Source: Akkermansia sp.
GTDB lineage: Bacteria > Verrucomicrobiota > Verrucomicrobiia > Verrucomicrobiales > Akkermansiaceae
DNA length: 64,000 nt
NCBI GenBank assembly: GCA_017517805.1
Contig: JAFWYD010000008.1
Span: 1 to 64,000 of the forward strand
Direction: 5' to 3'
Made by a program: the position numbers and the translations under genes. Below the pieces are notes generated by a model that did no database searches, was not told where the DNA came from, and saw only the letters and a list, made by a program, of their open reading frames with translations. Within the stretch, counting starts at the first letter, position 1. Every line of letters starts with the position of its first letter. Positions 25,002 to 33,814 of this stretch are shown piece after piece.

Positions 25002-25898
25002 TTATTCGCTGACTTTGAGCTTGTGGCCGACGCGGAGCCGCTTGGCATCCGCATTGGTCATATCGTTGAGCTGGAGAAGCTTGGAGAGCGAAATCTTATA
25101 TTTGCGGGCGATTCGGCCCAGGTTTTCGCCGCGCTTCACGATGTGGTATTTGGCGGTGTCCTTCACCACGGGCTTGGCTGCTTCCAGCGCTTTGGCGGCG
25201 GGGGAGTCTGCCGGAATCTTTACCGTCAGATAGGCACCGGCGGGGAGGTTGGTGCGCTCTGCCATGGAGGGGTTGGCTGCTTTGAGCACATCCTCCGTGA
25301 TGCCGTACTGCGCAGCAATGCGGCCCCAGGTATCGCCGGAGCGGATGTGGTGCGGGTGGTCAACCGTGGGTACGGCAGGTGCTGCCGGTGCCGGGGTGGC
25401 CTGTACTGCCACGGGTTCGGCCGGGGTGGCTGGTTGGGTGGCGGGGGCTGCGGTCACGGCTTCCATGTTGATCGGTGCCTGGGTGATGTGCACTTCATTC
25501 TGCTGGGCCGGGGCGCTTGGGGCGGTCTGCGGGGCGGTGGTGGTCACCACCGGTTGAACGGGTGCGGGTTGGGCTGGGGCCACGGCAGCGGGGGCTGCTT
25601 CCTGTGCGGGAACAGCCGGGGGTGGCGTGAGCGAGGGCATCACGGCCAGTCCGCTGTTGCTCTTGGCAATATTGCCGCGCAGCATCACTCCTCCAATCAC
25701 GAGGATATGCACAATGATGAGCCCGAAGATGATGCGCAGGACGGCAGCGGGGCTGGTGCGGTCCTCGACCATGCCGATGTCGGAATGGAGGCGCTTCTGC
25801 TTCAGGTTGTCATCGACGAAGGTTTTGATAAAGTGTCGTTTGGGCTTGGCTCGGCCCAGGTCAGAGTTGCGGAATGTGGCTTTGGCGTCTTTTTTCAT
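25002..25898 (-). CDS. Membrane-anchored protein with two LysM domains
   Basis: A 298-residue single-pass protein inserted in the dcw operon between murD and ftsW. A basic cytoplasmic N terminus (about 1-48) precedes one transmembrane helix (about 50-75, IIFGLIIVHILVIGG). A long Pro/Ala/Thr/Gln-rich periplasmic linker follows, then two LysM domains: one starting HIRSGDTWGRIAAQYGI and one starting YHIVKRGENLGRIARKYKI at the C terminus. It probably tethers a division-associated complex to peptidoglycan. No catalytic domain is visible. Confidence 0.88.
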   Translation of the reverse strand: MKKDAKATFRNSDLGRAKPKRHFIKTFVDDNLKQKRLHSDIGMVEDRTSPAAVLRIIFGLIIVHILVIGGVMLRGNIAKSNSGLAVMPSLTPPPAVPAQEAAPAAVAPAQPAPVQPVVTTTAPQTAPSAPAQQNEVHITQAPINMEAVTAAPATQPATPAEPVAVQATPAPAAPAVPTVDHPHHIRSGDTWGRIAAQYGITEDVLKAANPSMAERTNLPAGAYLTVKIPADSPAAKALEAAKPVVKDTAKYHIVKRGENLGRIARKYKISLSKLLQLNDMTNADAKRLRVGHKLKVSE

Positions 25899-25919
25899 AA
25901 AATTGCTATCGACAGACTT

Positions 25920-27233
25920 TTAGAGATGAAGAGTGTTTTTGACGGCGTTGCGGAAGCATTCGCCGCGCTGGACATAGCCGGTGAACTGATCGAAGGATGA
26001 GGTGCCGGGGGAGAAGAGGACCACATCTCCCCGCTGGGCAACCTTGTGGGCGGCCTCAACGGCTTCGGCCACGGTGGTGACCTTGATGACGCGGCAGACC
26101 GGGGCGAAGGTCTGCTCCAGCTGGTCTGCTATCTGCCCGAATACGATGCATGCGCGGGCTTTTTCCTGCAACATGGGGTTGATGGCAGCGTAGTCCAGCC
26201 CTTTGTCCTTGCCGCCTGCCAGGAGGATGATGGGGCGGGTCTGCGAACGCACCGCAGCTTCGGTGGAGTGCAGGTTGGTGCTCTTCGAATCATTCAACCA
26301 GAGGATACCATCCATCTCTGCCACGGTTTCGCAACGGTGGCCGGGCGGGCAGAAGGAACGGATAGCGGCCGTGATGACGGCATCATCCAGCCCGACGGCG
26401 CGGCAGGCCAGGGTGGTGGCCATGGCGTTTTCGGCATTGTGGGCCTGCTCCAGCGCGGTGCCGCGCAGCGGGGTGAGGACCTGGCCGTTTTCGCAGATGG
26501 CACCGTTTTCAAAGTAGAGCTGCCCGGTGGTCACCACGGAAGAGAAGCCGACCCGGCGCGGGGTGATGCCGGGGAGCTCCTCGCCTTCGCGCACAATGGC
26601 CAGCTGGTCTGCGCGCATGTTCTCGAAGATGCGGAGCTTGGCGTTGAAATAATCCTCGACCTTGGTGTAGCGGTCCATGTGGTCGGGGGCGAAATTGAGC
26701 CAGATGGCGACTTCTGGGCAGAAATCGATGATGGTTTCCATCTGGAAGGAGGAGACTTCGAGCACGGCAAACTCGGGCTGGGGTTCCATGAGGGCCACTT
26801 CGCTGAGCGGGTAACCGTAGTTGCCGCAGGCCTTGGCTGTTTTGCCGGCTGCAGTCAGCACATGCTCCAGCAGGGCGGTGGTGGTGGTTTTGCCGTTGGT
26901 GCCGGTGATGGCGATGATGCGCCCGCCGTAGTAGTGCCAGGCAAGCTCGGTTTCGCCGATGAGGGGTGCACCGTGGGCGGTGAAGGCGAGGGTCCAGGGA
27001 ATATCTCCCTCGATACCGGGTGAGAGGATGACGAGGTCGGCTGCGTAGGTGCGGGCGTGCTCCTCTGTGGCACCGGGCACAAAGCCGGTTCCGGGTTCGC
27101 TGCATGTAGCGGCCGGGTTGGCATCGAAAATGCAGACTTCCGCAGCTCCCCGGGCCAGAGCCAGGCGTGCTGCGGCTACTCCGCTGCGTCCGCAGCCAAG
27201 CACTGCAATCTTTTTACCGCTGAGATTCATCAT
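25920..27233 (-). CDS. murD: UDP-N-acetylmuramoyl-L-alanine--D-glutamate ligase
   Basis: Adds D-glutamate to UDP-MurNAc-L-Ala. The 437-residue Mur ligase starts MMNLSGKKIAV. The N-terminal nucleotide fold has VLGCGRSGVAAA, the ATP loop is GTNGKTTTTALLEH near residue 110, and LNDSKSTNLHSTEAA and LLAGGKDKG follow in the C-terminal half. The longer frame upstream is a shadow of the mraY end. Confidence 0.95.
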   Translation of the reverse strand: MMNLSGKKIAVLGCGRSGVAAARLALARGAAEVCIFDANPAATCSEPGTGFVPGATEEHARTYAADLVILSPGIEGDIPWTLAFTAHGAPLIGETELAWHYYGGRIIAITGTNGKTTTTALLEHVLTAAGKTAKACGNYGYPLSEVALMEPQPEFAVLEVSSFQMETIIDFCPEVAIWLNFAPDHMDRYTKVEDYFNAKLRIFENMRADQLAIVREGEELPGITPRRVGFSSVVTTGQLYFENGAICENGQVLTPLRGTALEQAHNAENAMATTLACRAVGLDDAVITAAIRSFCPPGHRCETVAEMDGILWLNDSKSTNLHSTEAAVRSQTRPIILLAGGKDKGLDYAAINPMLQEKARACIVFGQIADQLEQTFAPVCRVIKVTTVAEAVEAAHKVAQRGDVVLFSPGTSSFDQFTGYVQRGECFRNAVKNTLHL

Positions 27234-27253
27234 GGTGCTTGCAGAAGGGGGGG

Positions 27254-28285
27254 TTAGAGGTGAAGGAAGCAGCAGGCTCCCAGTATCAACCCGGCTACGG
27301 CCAGGAAGAAGGCGATAATCCAGAATCGCACGCAGACCTGAGTCTCGCTCCAGCCGCATTTCTCGAAATGGTGGTGCACCGGAGCCATGCGGAAGAAGCG
27401 GCGGCCCTCGCCGTACAGCTTGCGGCTCACCTTGAACCATCCTACCTGAATCATCACGGAGCAGGCCTCTGCCACAAAGACACCGCCGATGATGACCAGC
27501 AGCAGCTCGGTGTGCGTGCAGACGGCTACGGTTCCCAGCGCTCCACCCAGCGAGAGGGAGCCGGTATCGCCCATGAACACCTTGGCCGGGTGCGCGTTGA
27601 ACCACAGGAATCCCAGGCAGGCTGCTGCGATGCAGAGCAGATAGTTGGCCAGTGCGACTTCCTGGAATGCCAGGCAGAGCGAGAGGAAGGCCATGGCGGC
27701 AATGACCATGCAGCCGCTGGCAAGACCGTCCAGCCCATCGGTCAGGTTCACGGCGTTGGAGGCACCGATGATGACCAGCATGGCAAAGGGGATGAAGAAG
27801 TAACCCAGGTCAAGGGTGCCGTAGAAGGGAACCAGCACCTTGGAGATGGTGGGATCCAGGTAGTACAGGTAGCCGGCGCACGCCAGAGCTGCCACGGCTT
27901 GCAGGGCAATCTTGAACCAGCCGCTCACGCCATCGGTGCTCTTTTTGGTGATTTTGGCCCAGTCGTCCAGGAAGCCGAGGATGGCGGTCACGCCCATGAC
28001 CAGCAGGCAGCATTGGAGTTTGGGGTTGCCCATATCCAGGAAGAGGATGCTGGTGAGCATGATGAGTCCGATAATCATGAGCCCGCCCATGGTGGGGGTG
28101 CCGACTTTTGCCGAGTGTTCGGGCGCGAGCACGCCCTTGCTGGCCTCGCGGATGGGCTGGCCGGCTTTCATGGCGCGCAGTATGGCGATGAGCCGCGGGC
28201 CGATGAGCATGGAACCCGCAAAGGGGACCAGCAGCGCCAGCAGCAGCTGCGCTCCCACGGGAAGTTGATAGATGAAATTGATCAT
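27254..28285 (-). CDS. mraY: Phospho-N-acetylmuramoyl-pentapeptide-transferase
   Basis: Makes lipid I from UDP-MurNAc-pentapeptide and undecaprenyl phosphate. This 343-residue polytopic membrane protein shows the aspartate-rich FLDDWAKI, the NLTDGLDGLASG motif near residue 195, FMGDTGSLSLGG and the MAPVHHHFEKCGW signature near the C terminus, all diagnostic of MraY. It starts 3 nt after the murF stop. Confidence 0.97.
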   Translation of the reverse strand: MINFIYQLPVGAQLLLALLVPFAGSMLIGPRLIAILRAMKAGQPIREASKGVLAPEHSAKVGTPTMGGLMIIGLIMLTSILFLDMGNPKLQCCLLVMGVTAILGFLDDWAKITKKSTDGVSGWFKIALQAVAALACAGYLYYLDPTISKVLVPFYGTLDLGYFFIPFAMLVIIGASNAVNLTDGLDGLASGCMVIAAMAFLSLCLAFQEVALANYLLCIAAACLGFLWFNAHPAKVFMGDTGSLSLGGALGTVAVCTHTELLLVIIGGVFVAEACSVMIQVGWFKVSRKLYGEGRRFFRMAPVHHHFEKCGWSETQVCVRFWIIAFFLAVAGLILGACCFLHL

Positions 28286-28288
28286 GGT

Positions 28289-29680
28289 TTATGCTTGGGG
28301 GGTGAGGGTGGGAAAGAGTTCATACATGCTGCGCTCCATGCCGGCTGAACGCGAGCCTTTGAAAAGCAGGGCATCACCCGGCTGCATGAGCGCGCGCAGC
28401 GCGGCGGCGGCTTCGGCCGGCGTGTTGACCAGCAGGGCCGGTATCGATTCAGAGGCAGCCTGGCAGAGCGCCAGGGTCTCCGGGCACTCCGGGCCTACAA
28501 CCACTACGGCTGCATAGCCCAGCGAGGCTGCGCACCAGCCCATTTCGGCATGAGCTGCGATGCCGCCCTCGCCCAGTTCGCCCATCTTGCCCAGCACGGC
28601 AATGTGGCGTTTCGGACCGCGCAGGGCGGCGACTGTTTCGAGAGCTGCCTTCATGCTCTCCGGGTTGGCGTTGTAGGTGTCATCCACTACGGTGTAGCCC
28701 TCTACTTCCTTGCAGGCGAGGCGACCGTGAGTGAGGGATGAGGCAGAGAGACCCGCGGCGATTTCCGGCAGCGAGCAGCCGAGTTTCCAGCCGGCGGCGG
28801 CAGCCAGCAGGCTGTTGCTCACCATGTGGGCACCGGGTACGGGCAGGGAGACTTCCACTTCGCCCTCGCCATCGATGTGCAGGGTGTAGGTGGTGCCGGT
28901 GGCAGTACTGCGCGGGTTGAGCGCGCGCACCGGGCTGTTGCACCCGCCCACGGGCAGGGGGGTGGCCGCAGTCTGCGTGGCGATGTAGTCCGCAAAATCA
29001 TCCATGGCCGGGTATATCATGAACCCATCTGCCGGGAGCGCGCGCGCCACGGTGCATTTTTCCTCGGCAATGGCCTGGCGGGTGCCCAGGTATTCCAGGT
29101 GGGCTGAGCCGATGGTGGTGATGATACCTATCTGCGGGCGGGTCATGGCGCAGAGCGGGGCGATTTCGCCGGCGTGGTTCATGCCCATTTCCCAGATGGC
29201 GGCCTGAGTGCCCTGCGGGGTGCTCAGGATGCTCAGCGGCACGCCGATGTGGTTGTTGAGGTTGCCTTTGGTGGCCAGTGTGCAGAATTTCTGCGAGAGT
29301 ACGGAGCGGCACATGTCCTTGGTGCTGGTCTTGCCGCTGCTGCCGGTGAGCCCGACCACATGCAGCGGTTCCAGCTGCCCGCGCCACCAGGTGGCCAGAC
29401 GTTGCAGCGCGGCCAGGGTGTCTGCAACCTGCACCACGGTGCTGCCCGGGGCATACTCTCCTGCCAGGCGCGAGACGACTACTGCCGCAGCACCTTTCTG
29501 CGTGGCTTCGGCGGCGTAGTTGTTGCCATCGAACCTCTCGCCGCAAAGCGCCACAAATACGCAGCCGGGCGTGATGGCGCGGCTGTCGGTCGTCAGCCCG
29601 GCGGTGATGCTGCGTTCCCCCACCACCACGGCGGTGCCGGCGGTGGCGGTGATGAGGTCGCTGGTGCTCAGACTGGTCAT
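28289..29680 (-). CDS. murF: UDP-N-acetylmuramoyl-tripeptide--D-alanyl-D-alanine ligase
   Basis: Adds D-Ala-D-Ala to complete the pentapeptide precursor. It has 463 residues from ATG 29680, starting MTSLSTSDLI. The ATP loop GLTGSSGKTSTKDM lies near residue 115, followed by WEMGMNHAGEI and DDTYNANPESMKAAL, typical of MurF. Seven bases separate it from murE. Confidence 0.95.
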   Translation of the reverse strand: MTSLSTSDLITATAGTAVVVGERSITAGLTTDSRAITPGCVFVALCGERFDGNNYAAEATQKGAAAVVVSRLAGEYAPGSTVVQVADTLAALQRLATWWRGQLEPLHVVGLTGSSGKTSTKDMCRSVLSQKFCTLATKGNLNNHIGVPLSILSTPQGTQAAIWEMGMNHAGEIAPLCAMTRPQIGIITTIGSAHLEYLGTRQAIAEEKCTVARALPADGFMIYPAMDDFADYIATQTAATPLPVGGCNSPVRALNPRSTATGTTYTLHIDGEGEVEVSLPVPGAHMVSNSLLAAAAGWKLGCSLPEIAAGLSASSLTHGRLACKEVEGYTVVDDTYNANPESMKAALETVAALRGPKRHIAVLGKMGELGEGGIAAHAEMGWCAASLGYAAVVVVGPECPETLALCQAASESIPALLVNTPAEAAAALRALMQPGDALLFKGSRSAGMERSMYELFPTLTPQA

Positions 29681-29687
29681 GGGGGGC

Positions 29688-31217
29688 TTATCTGCTGCGG
29701 CGGTTTTCGGGCTTGCGGGAAGGCACGGAAATCCCCTCCGGGTTCTTCTCGGCGTAGTACTTGCGCACGACTGCCGAGTCGGAGAAATCGATGGTTTCTG
29801 TGGCGAAAATCTGGTAGTTCTCATGTCCCTTGCCGGCAATGAGGATGGCATCGCCCGGGCGGGCCTGCTCCAGAGCCGCGCGGATGGCTTCCTCGCGGTC
29901 GGTGATGCGGTGCTGCTTTTCTTTCGGTATACCGGGCATGATTTCATCGATAATCTGCTCGGGGTCTTCGCTGCGGGGATTATCGCTGGTGACAAGGCAG
30001 AAATCGCTGTAGCGGGCAGCGGCTTCGCCCATGAGCGGGCGCTTGGTGCGGTCGCGGTCGCCGCCGCAGCCGAAGATGGTGATGAGGCGGCCGTTGCGGC
30101 AGAGCGCCTTCATGGTCTTGCAGACATTCTCGACGGCATCCGGGGTGTGGGCATAGTCCACAAAGCACTGTACGTTGTTCACGCTGCTCACCAGCTCCAG
30201 CCGACCGGGGACCTGGGGGCTCTGGGCCAGCGCAGTGATGGCTTCGCTCAGGTTGATACCGGCGCTCACGGCACCGGCCAGGGCTGCCATGCTGTTGGAG
30301 AGGTTGAACTCACCGATAAGCGGCGTGCGCACCAGGTAGCTGCGCCCCTGGTAGTGCAGTTCGTACTGGCTTCCTTTCAGGGTGATAAGCTTGGGTACGG
30401 CCCGGAAGTCTGCCTGCTCGTGCTCACCAAAGGTGCGCACTTTCATGATGGGGGCGAGCTCTTCTGCCAGTCGGCGGCCGTAGGCATCATCGAGGTTGAT
30501 GACTGCTACGCTCTTGCGGTCGGCCTCGGCCATGCGCAGGAAGAGAAGCTTCTTGGCCTGGTAGTATTCCTCCATGGTGCCGTGGTAGTCCAGGTGGTCC
30601 TGGGTCAGGTTCGTGAAGATTCCGACTCGGAAGCTGGTGCCGGCGGTGCGCTGCTGGGTGAGCGCGTGGGAGGATACTTCCATGGAGACGGCGCGGCAGC
30701 CATTCTGCCGCATTTCAGCCAGCATGCTCTGCAGCAGGGCGCAGCCCGGGGTGGTGTTGCTGGAGGGGGTGCGGCGCTCGCCGTTGTCGTAGATGATGGT
30801 GCCGATGAGGCCGGCGCGCTGCCAGGCGGCGCGGAAGATGTGGTTCACCAGGTAGCTGATGGTGGTCTTGCCATTCGTGCCGGTAACCCCCAGCAGCACC
30901 ATGCTCTCGCTGGGGAAATCGTGCCAGGCGCTCATGAGCAGCCCATCGGCCTCGTGTGTGTCCCGGACCTGCACCCAGAGCACCCCGGCTGCCTTTGCCT
31001 GCTCGCTGACCGGAGTTTCGGCCACAATGGCGGCGGCTCCGGCCGCGATGGCTCCTTCGATGGCGGTGTGCCCATCGAACTGGGTTCCCTTCACAGCCAC
31101 GTAGCAGCAGCCGGGGATGACCTTGCGGCTATCATCGGTGAGCAGGGTGAGCTTCTTCGTGAGCTCGCCGGTAAGGGTGGCTCCGGGCAGGATGCTGAAG
31201 ATTTTCTTGGTGTCCAT
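29688..31217 (-). CDS. murE: UDP-N-acetylmuramoyl-tripeptide synthetase, meso-DAP type
   Basis: Adds the third residue to the stem peptide. The 509-residue protein has the ATP loop GVTGTNGKTTISYLV near residue 115. The substrate-selecting motif is DNPRSEDP, the form that recognises meso-diaminopimelate, so the wall should be of the Gram-negative DAP type. The C-terminal tail contains the basic cluster VPSRKPENRRSR. Confidence 0.95.
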   Translation of the reverse strand: MDTKKIFSILPGATLTGELTKKLTLLTDDSRKVIPGCCYVAVKGTQFDGHTAIEGAIAAGAAAIVAETPVSEQAKAAGVLWVQVRDTHEADGLLMSAWHDFPSESMVLLGVTGTNGKTTISYLVNHIFRAAWQRAGLIGTIIYDNGERRTPSSNTTPGCALLQSMLAEMRQNGCRAVSMEVSSHALTQQRTAGTSFRVGIFTNLTQDHLDYHGTMEEYYQAKKLLFLRMAEADRKSVAVINLDDAYGRRLAEELAPIMKVRTFGEHEQADFRAVPKLITLKGSQYELHYQGRSYLVRTPLIGEFNLSNSMAALAGAVSAGINLSEAITALAQSPQVPGRLELVSSVNNVQCFVDYAHTPDAVENVCKTMKALCRNGRLITIFGCGGDRDRTKRPLMGEAAARYSDFCLVTSDNPRSEDPEQIIDEIMPGIPKEKQHRITDREEAIRAALEQARPGDAILIAGKGHENYQIFATETIDFSDSAVVRKYYAEKNPEGISVPSRKPENRRSR

Positions 31218-31232
31218 GGCTGGGGAAAATTC

Positions 31233-33419
31233 TTACTTCTTTAGATTATCAGATTCTTCTTTGCTGGCAAGATATTTTTCGTAGGCTTCGGGGTCGCTGG
31301 GGGTGAGGTTGAGCACGTTGATGAACCGCTCTGCAGCTGCCCGGAAGATGGGGGCGGCCACGGTGCCGCCACCGGGGTTGCAGTCGGTGGGGTGCGGTTC
31401 ATCAATTACGGTCATGACCACGAGTTTCGGGTCATCAATGGGGAGCACCCCTGCAAAGGATACGGTGTAGAGGTTTTCGGTATAACCACCGCCGGCTTTG
31501 ACTTTTTTGGCTGTGCCGGTTTTGCCGCCGATGCGGAAACCGGGGATGGCGGCGGCTGTGGCGGTGCCGCGACCGCATTCACCCTTGCGCTGGGTCACAC
31601 TTTCAAGTGCAAACCGCAGGTCCCTGGCAGTGCTGGATTTCATGACCCGGCAGATCTCCTGGGGGGCGCACTCATCGTAGATGCTGCCATCCGGCGCGAT
31701 GATTTTATCAATCAGCCGGGGTTTCATGCGCACGCCGTCATTGGCGATGGTGGCGTACACCATGGCCATGTGCAGCGGCGAGACGGATACCGAGTACCCG
31801 TAGGCAATGCGCGAGTAGTTCACGATGTTGGAGCCATCGGCCACGAAGCAGCTCCCGCCGGAGGGAAGGTCGATTCCGGCCGGTTTGGTAAGTCCGAAGC
31901 TTTCCAGGTATTCCTTGTAGTTCTGCCATTTGGCGATGATGGCGATGCGGGCCGCTCCCGGGTTGCTGGATTTCTTGAGCACGCCCCACACCGGCAGGCT
32001 GCCGTAGTTGAATGGGCGGTCGTTGATGGCCTTGCTGCCGAAACCTACAGAGAAAGGCGAGCAGTTGACGTAGGCATTGATGCCCATGAGCCCCTTGTCC
32101 ACAACTGAGGTGACGGCCAGCACCTTGAAGGTGGAGCCTGGTTCATAGCGGGTCTGGCAGGCAAAGTTGAAATCGCCGGTAAGGGGTTTGCCGTTGGCAT
32201 CCTTGACCTCGCCGCGCGGGAATTTCCCTTTGTGGGTGATGAGTTCCTTGGTGTTGAGGTCGAATGCCGGGCGGCTGACCATGGCCAGAATATCCCCGGT
32301 CTTGGGGTCTACCACAATCATGCAGCCGTTTTTGGCGCGGAAATGGCGCATGCCTTTATCCAGCTCCTGCTCCACGATGGTCTGCAGGCGCATGTCGATG
32401 GTGAGTTTCAGGCTCAGTCCGTGCTTGGGCGCCATGTAGCGGTCGTCCTCGCTCTCCAGCACCTGACCGCGCGCATTGTGGCGGTATTCGCGCAGACCAT
32501 CGACCCCGGCCAGGTAGCTGTGGAAATAGGATTCCACGCCGCTACGCCCTATGTTTTCGTGGTCCACATAGCCGAGCACATGGCAGAGCATTTCCGGCAT
32601 CACATAGCTGCGCCGCAGTTCGGATTGTACCACCAGTCCGCGCACGCGCGAAGCTTTGATGGCTTCCTTGATTTTATCTGCCGTTTCGAAATTCATCCCT
32701 TTGGCCAGCACAATCTGGTTGCGGAACTGGCGTTTCGGGGTACCGTTGGCCTCGGCCTCCTTGTTGAAGCGCTCGGTTTCAGGCTGGGCAATCCTGGCCA
32801 CGATGTCCTCAACGGTCATGAATCGCTTGACGGTCTTGCCATTGATGGTTTCTTCGATTTCCTGGTGGGAGAGGAAGGGGTAGAGGAGCTCTGCCACTAG
32901 CTTGTCGTGCAGCTGGTAGTAGTACTCCATTGTTTTTTCATCGAACTCCAGCAGGCGGTTCGCGCGCGCGTCCTTCTTATCGATGCGGGCCAGGCGTTCG
33001 GCTTTCTCCTCATCGGTCATGTTGGACTTGGCGTTCTTGAGCAGGCGGCCTCTGTGTTCCAGCACCAGGGCCCGGCGGCTCTTGTCGTCGCTTGCTTTAT
33101 CCCATCGCTCATCGTGGATGGCCTGGTTGTAGGCAAGCCCATCCACCACAGCGGTGATTTCGCGCAGGTGGTAGCGGTCTGCCACGAGTTCTGCGCTCTG
33201 GATGTTGTGGGTGAGCAGTTCCTCGTTGCGGTCCATGATGATACCGCGCTGGGCGGGGATTCGCTCTTTATCGATGAATTCTTCCGCAGCAATCGGGCGG
33301 CGGTTTTCGGTATCGGTAATCTGGAGGTCAACCAGCTTTGCAGCAAGCGCCGAGGAAAGGCCGACGATGACACAGGTGAGAAACAGGGTGCGACCAGCGA
33401 AGGGTATCTTTGTTTTCAT
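31233..33419 (-). CDS. ftsI: Septal penicillin-binding protein (PBP3/FtsI-like transpeptidase)
   Basis: A division-specific D,D-transpeptidase partnering FtsW. At 728 residues it is longer than E. coli FtsI. One N-terminal transmembrane helix is followed by an extended charged region (about 80-240) and the PBP dimerisation domain. The transpeptidase domain has SxxK in EPGSTFK near residue 430, SxN in KKSSNPG near residue 488 and KTGTAKK near residue 634. No PASTA domain is seen. Its position between ftsL and murE is the classical dcw order. Confidence 0.93.
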   Translation of the reverse strand: MKTKIPFAGRTLFLTCVIVGLSSALAAKLVDLQITDTENRRPIAAEEFIDKERIPAQRGIIMDRNEELLTHNIQSAELVADRYHLREITAVVDGLAYNQAIHDERWDKASDDKSRRALVLEHRGRLLKNAKSNMTDEEKAERLARIDKKDARANRLLEFDEKTMEYYYQLHDKLVAELLYPFLSHQEIEETINGKTVKRFMTVEDIVARIAQPETERFNKEAEANGTPKRQFRNQIVLAKGMNFETADKIKEAIKASRVRGLVVQSELRRSYVMPEMLCHVLGYVDHENIGRSGVESYFHSYLAGVDGLREYRHNARGQVLESEDDRYMAPKHGLSLKLTIDMRLQTIVEQELDKGMRHFRAKNGCMIVVDPKTGDILAMVSRPAFDLNTKELITHKGKFPRGEVKDANGKPLTGDFNFACQTRYEPGSTFKVLAVTSVVDKGLMGINAYVNCSPFSVGFGSKAINDRPFNYGSLPVWGVLKKSSNPGAARIAIIAKWQNYKEYLESFGLTKPAGIDLPSGGSCFVADGSNIVNYSRIAYGYSVSVSPLHMAMVYATIANDGVRMKPRLIDKIIAPDGSIYDECAPQEICRVMKSSTARDLRFALESVTQRKGECGRGTATAAAIPGFRIGGKTGTAKKVKAGGGYTENLYTVSFAGVLPIDDPKLVVMTVIDEPHPTDCNPGGGTVAAPIFRAAAERFINVLNLTPSDPEAYEKYLASKEESDNLKK

Positions 33420-33440
33420 GGTGAATCTGGGCTGGCTGGT

Positions 33441-33788
33441 TTAGCGGTGGATGACAGCGTAGCCGCTGTCCTGCAGACGCCGCGCCAGTTCGATCTGGTT
33501 GCGGTCGATATCGCGCAGGGCAGAGCGGTCCTGGCTGAGGCGGTCGCGCATGGCCCACCGGTTGGTAAGCGCGTTGGATTTTGCCTGGTACTGGTTGGTA
33601 TTCAGGTTGCTGACCACGATTTCGCGGTTGATGTTGTTGATCTCGGTGCGCACGGCAACCTGGTCGTTCTTGATCAGGGAGTAGGAGATGCCGCCGGCGG
33701 ATACGAGAACGGCAAACAGCACCATCCACACCAGGAAGCTGAAGCTTACCTGGTCGGCGTAGCGGGTGCTGTTGCTGCTGGGGGGCAT
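33441..33788 (-). CDS. ftsL: FtsL-like cell-division protein
   Basis: A 115-residue bitopic protein: a short cytoplasmic N terminus, a transmembrane helix (about 15-40, SFLVWMVLFAVLVSAGG) and a periplasmic coiled-coil rich in Asn, Gln, Glu and Arg. FtsL sequences diverge strongly, so the call relies on size, topology and the position between rsmH and ftsI. Confidence 0.72.
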   Translation of the reverse strand: MPPSSNSTRYADQVSFSFLVWMVLFAVLVSAGGISYSLIKNDQVAVRTEINNINREIVVSNLNTNQYQAKSNALTNRWAMRDRLSQDRSALRDIDRNQIELARRLQDSGYAVIHR

Positions 33789-33814
33789 GGTTGCGGATTA
33801 GCTATGGAAGGACT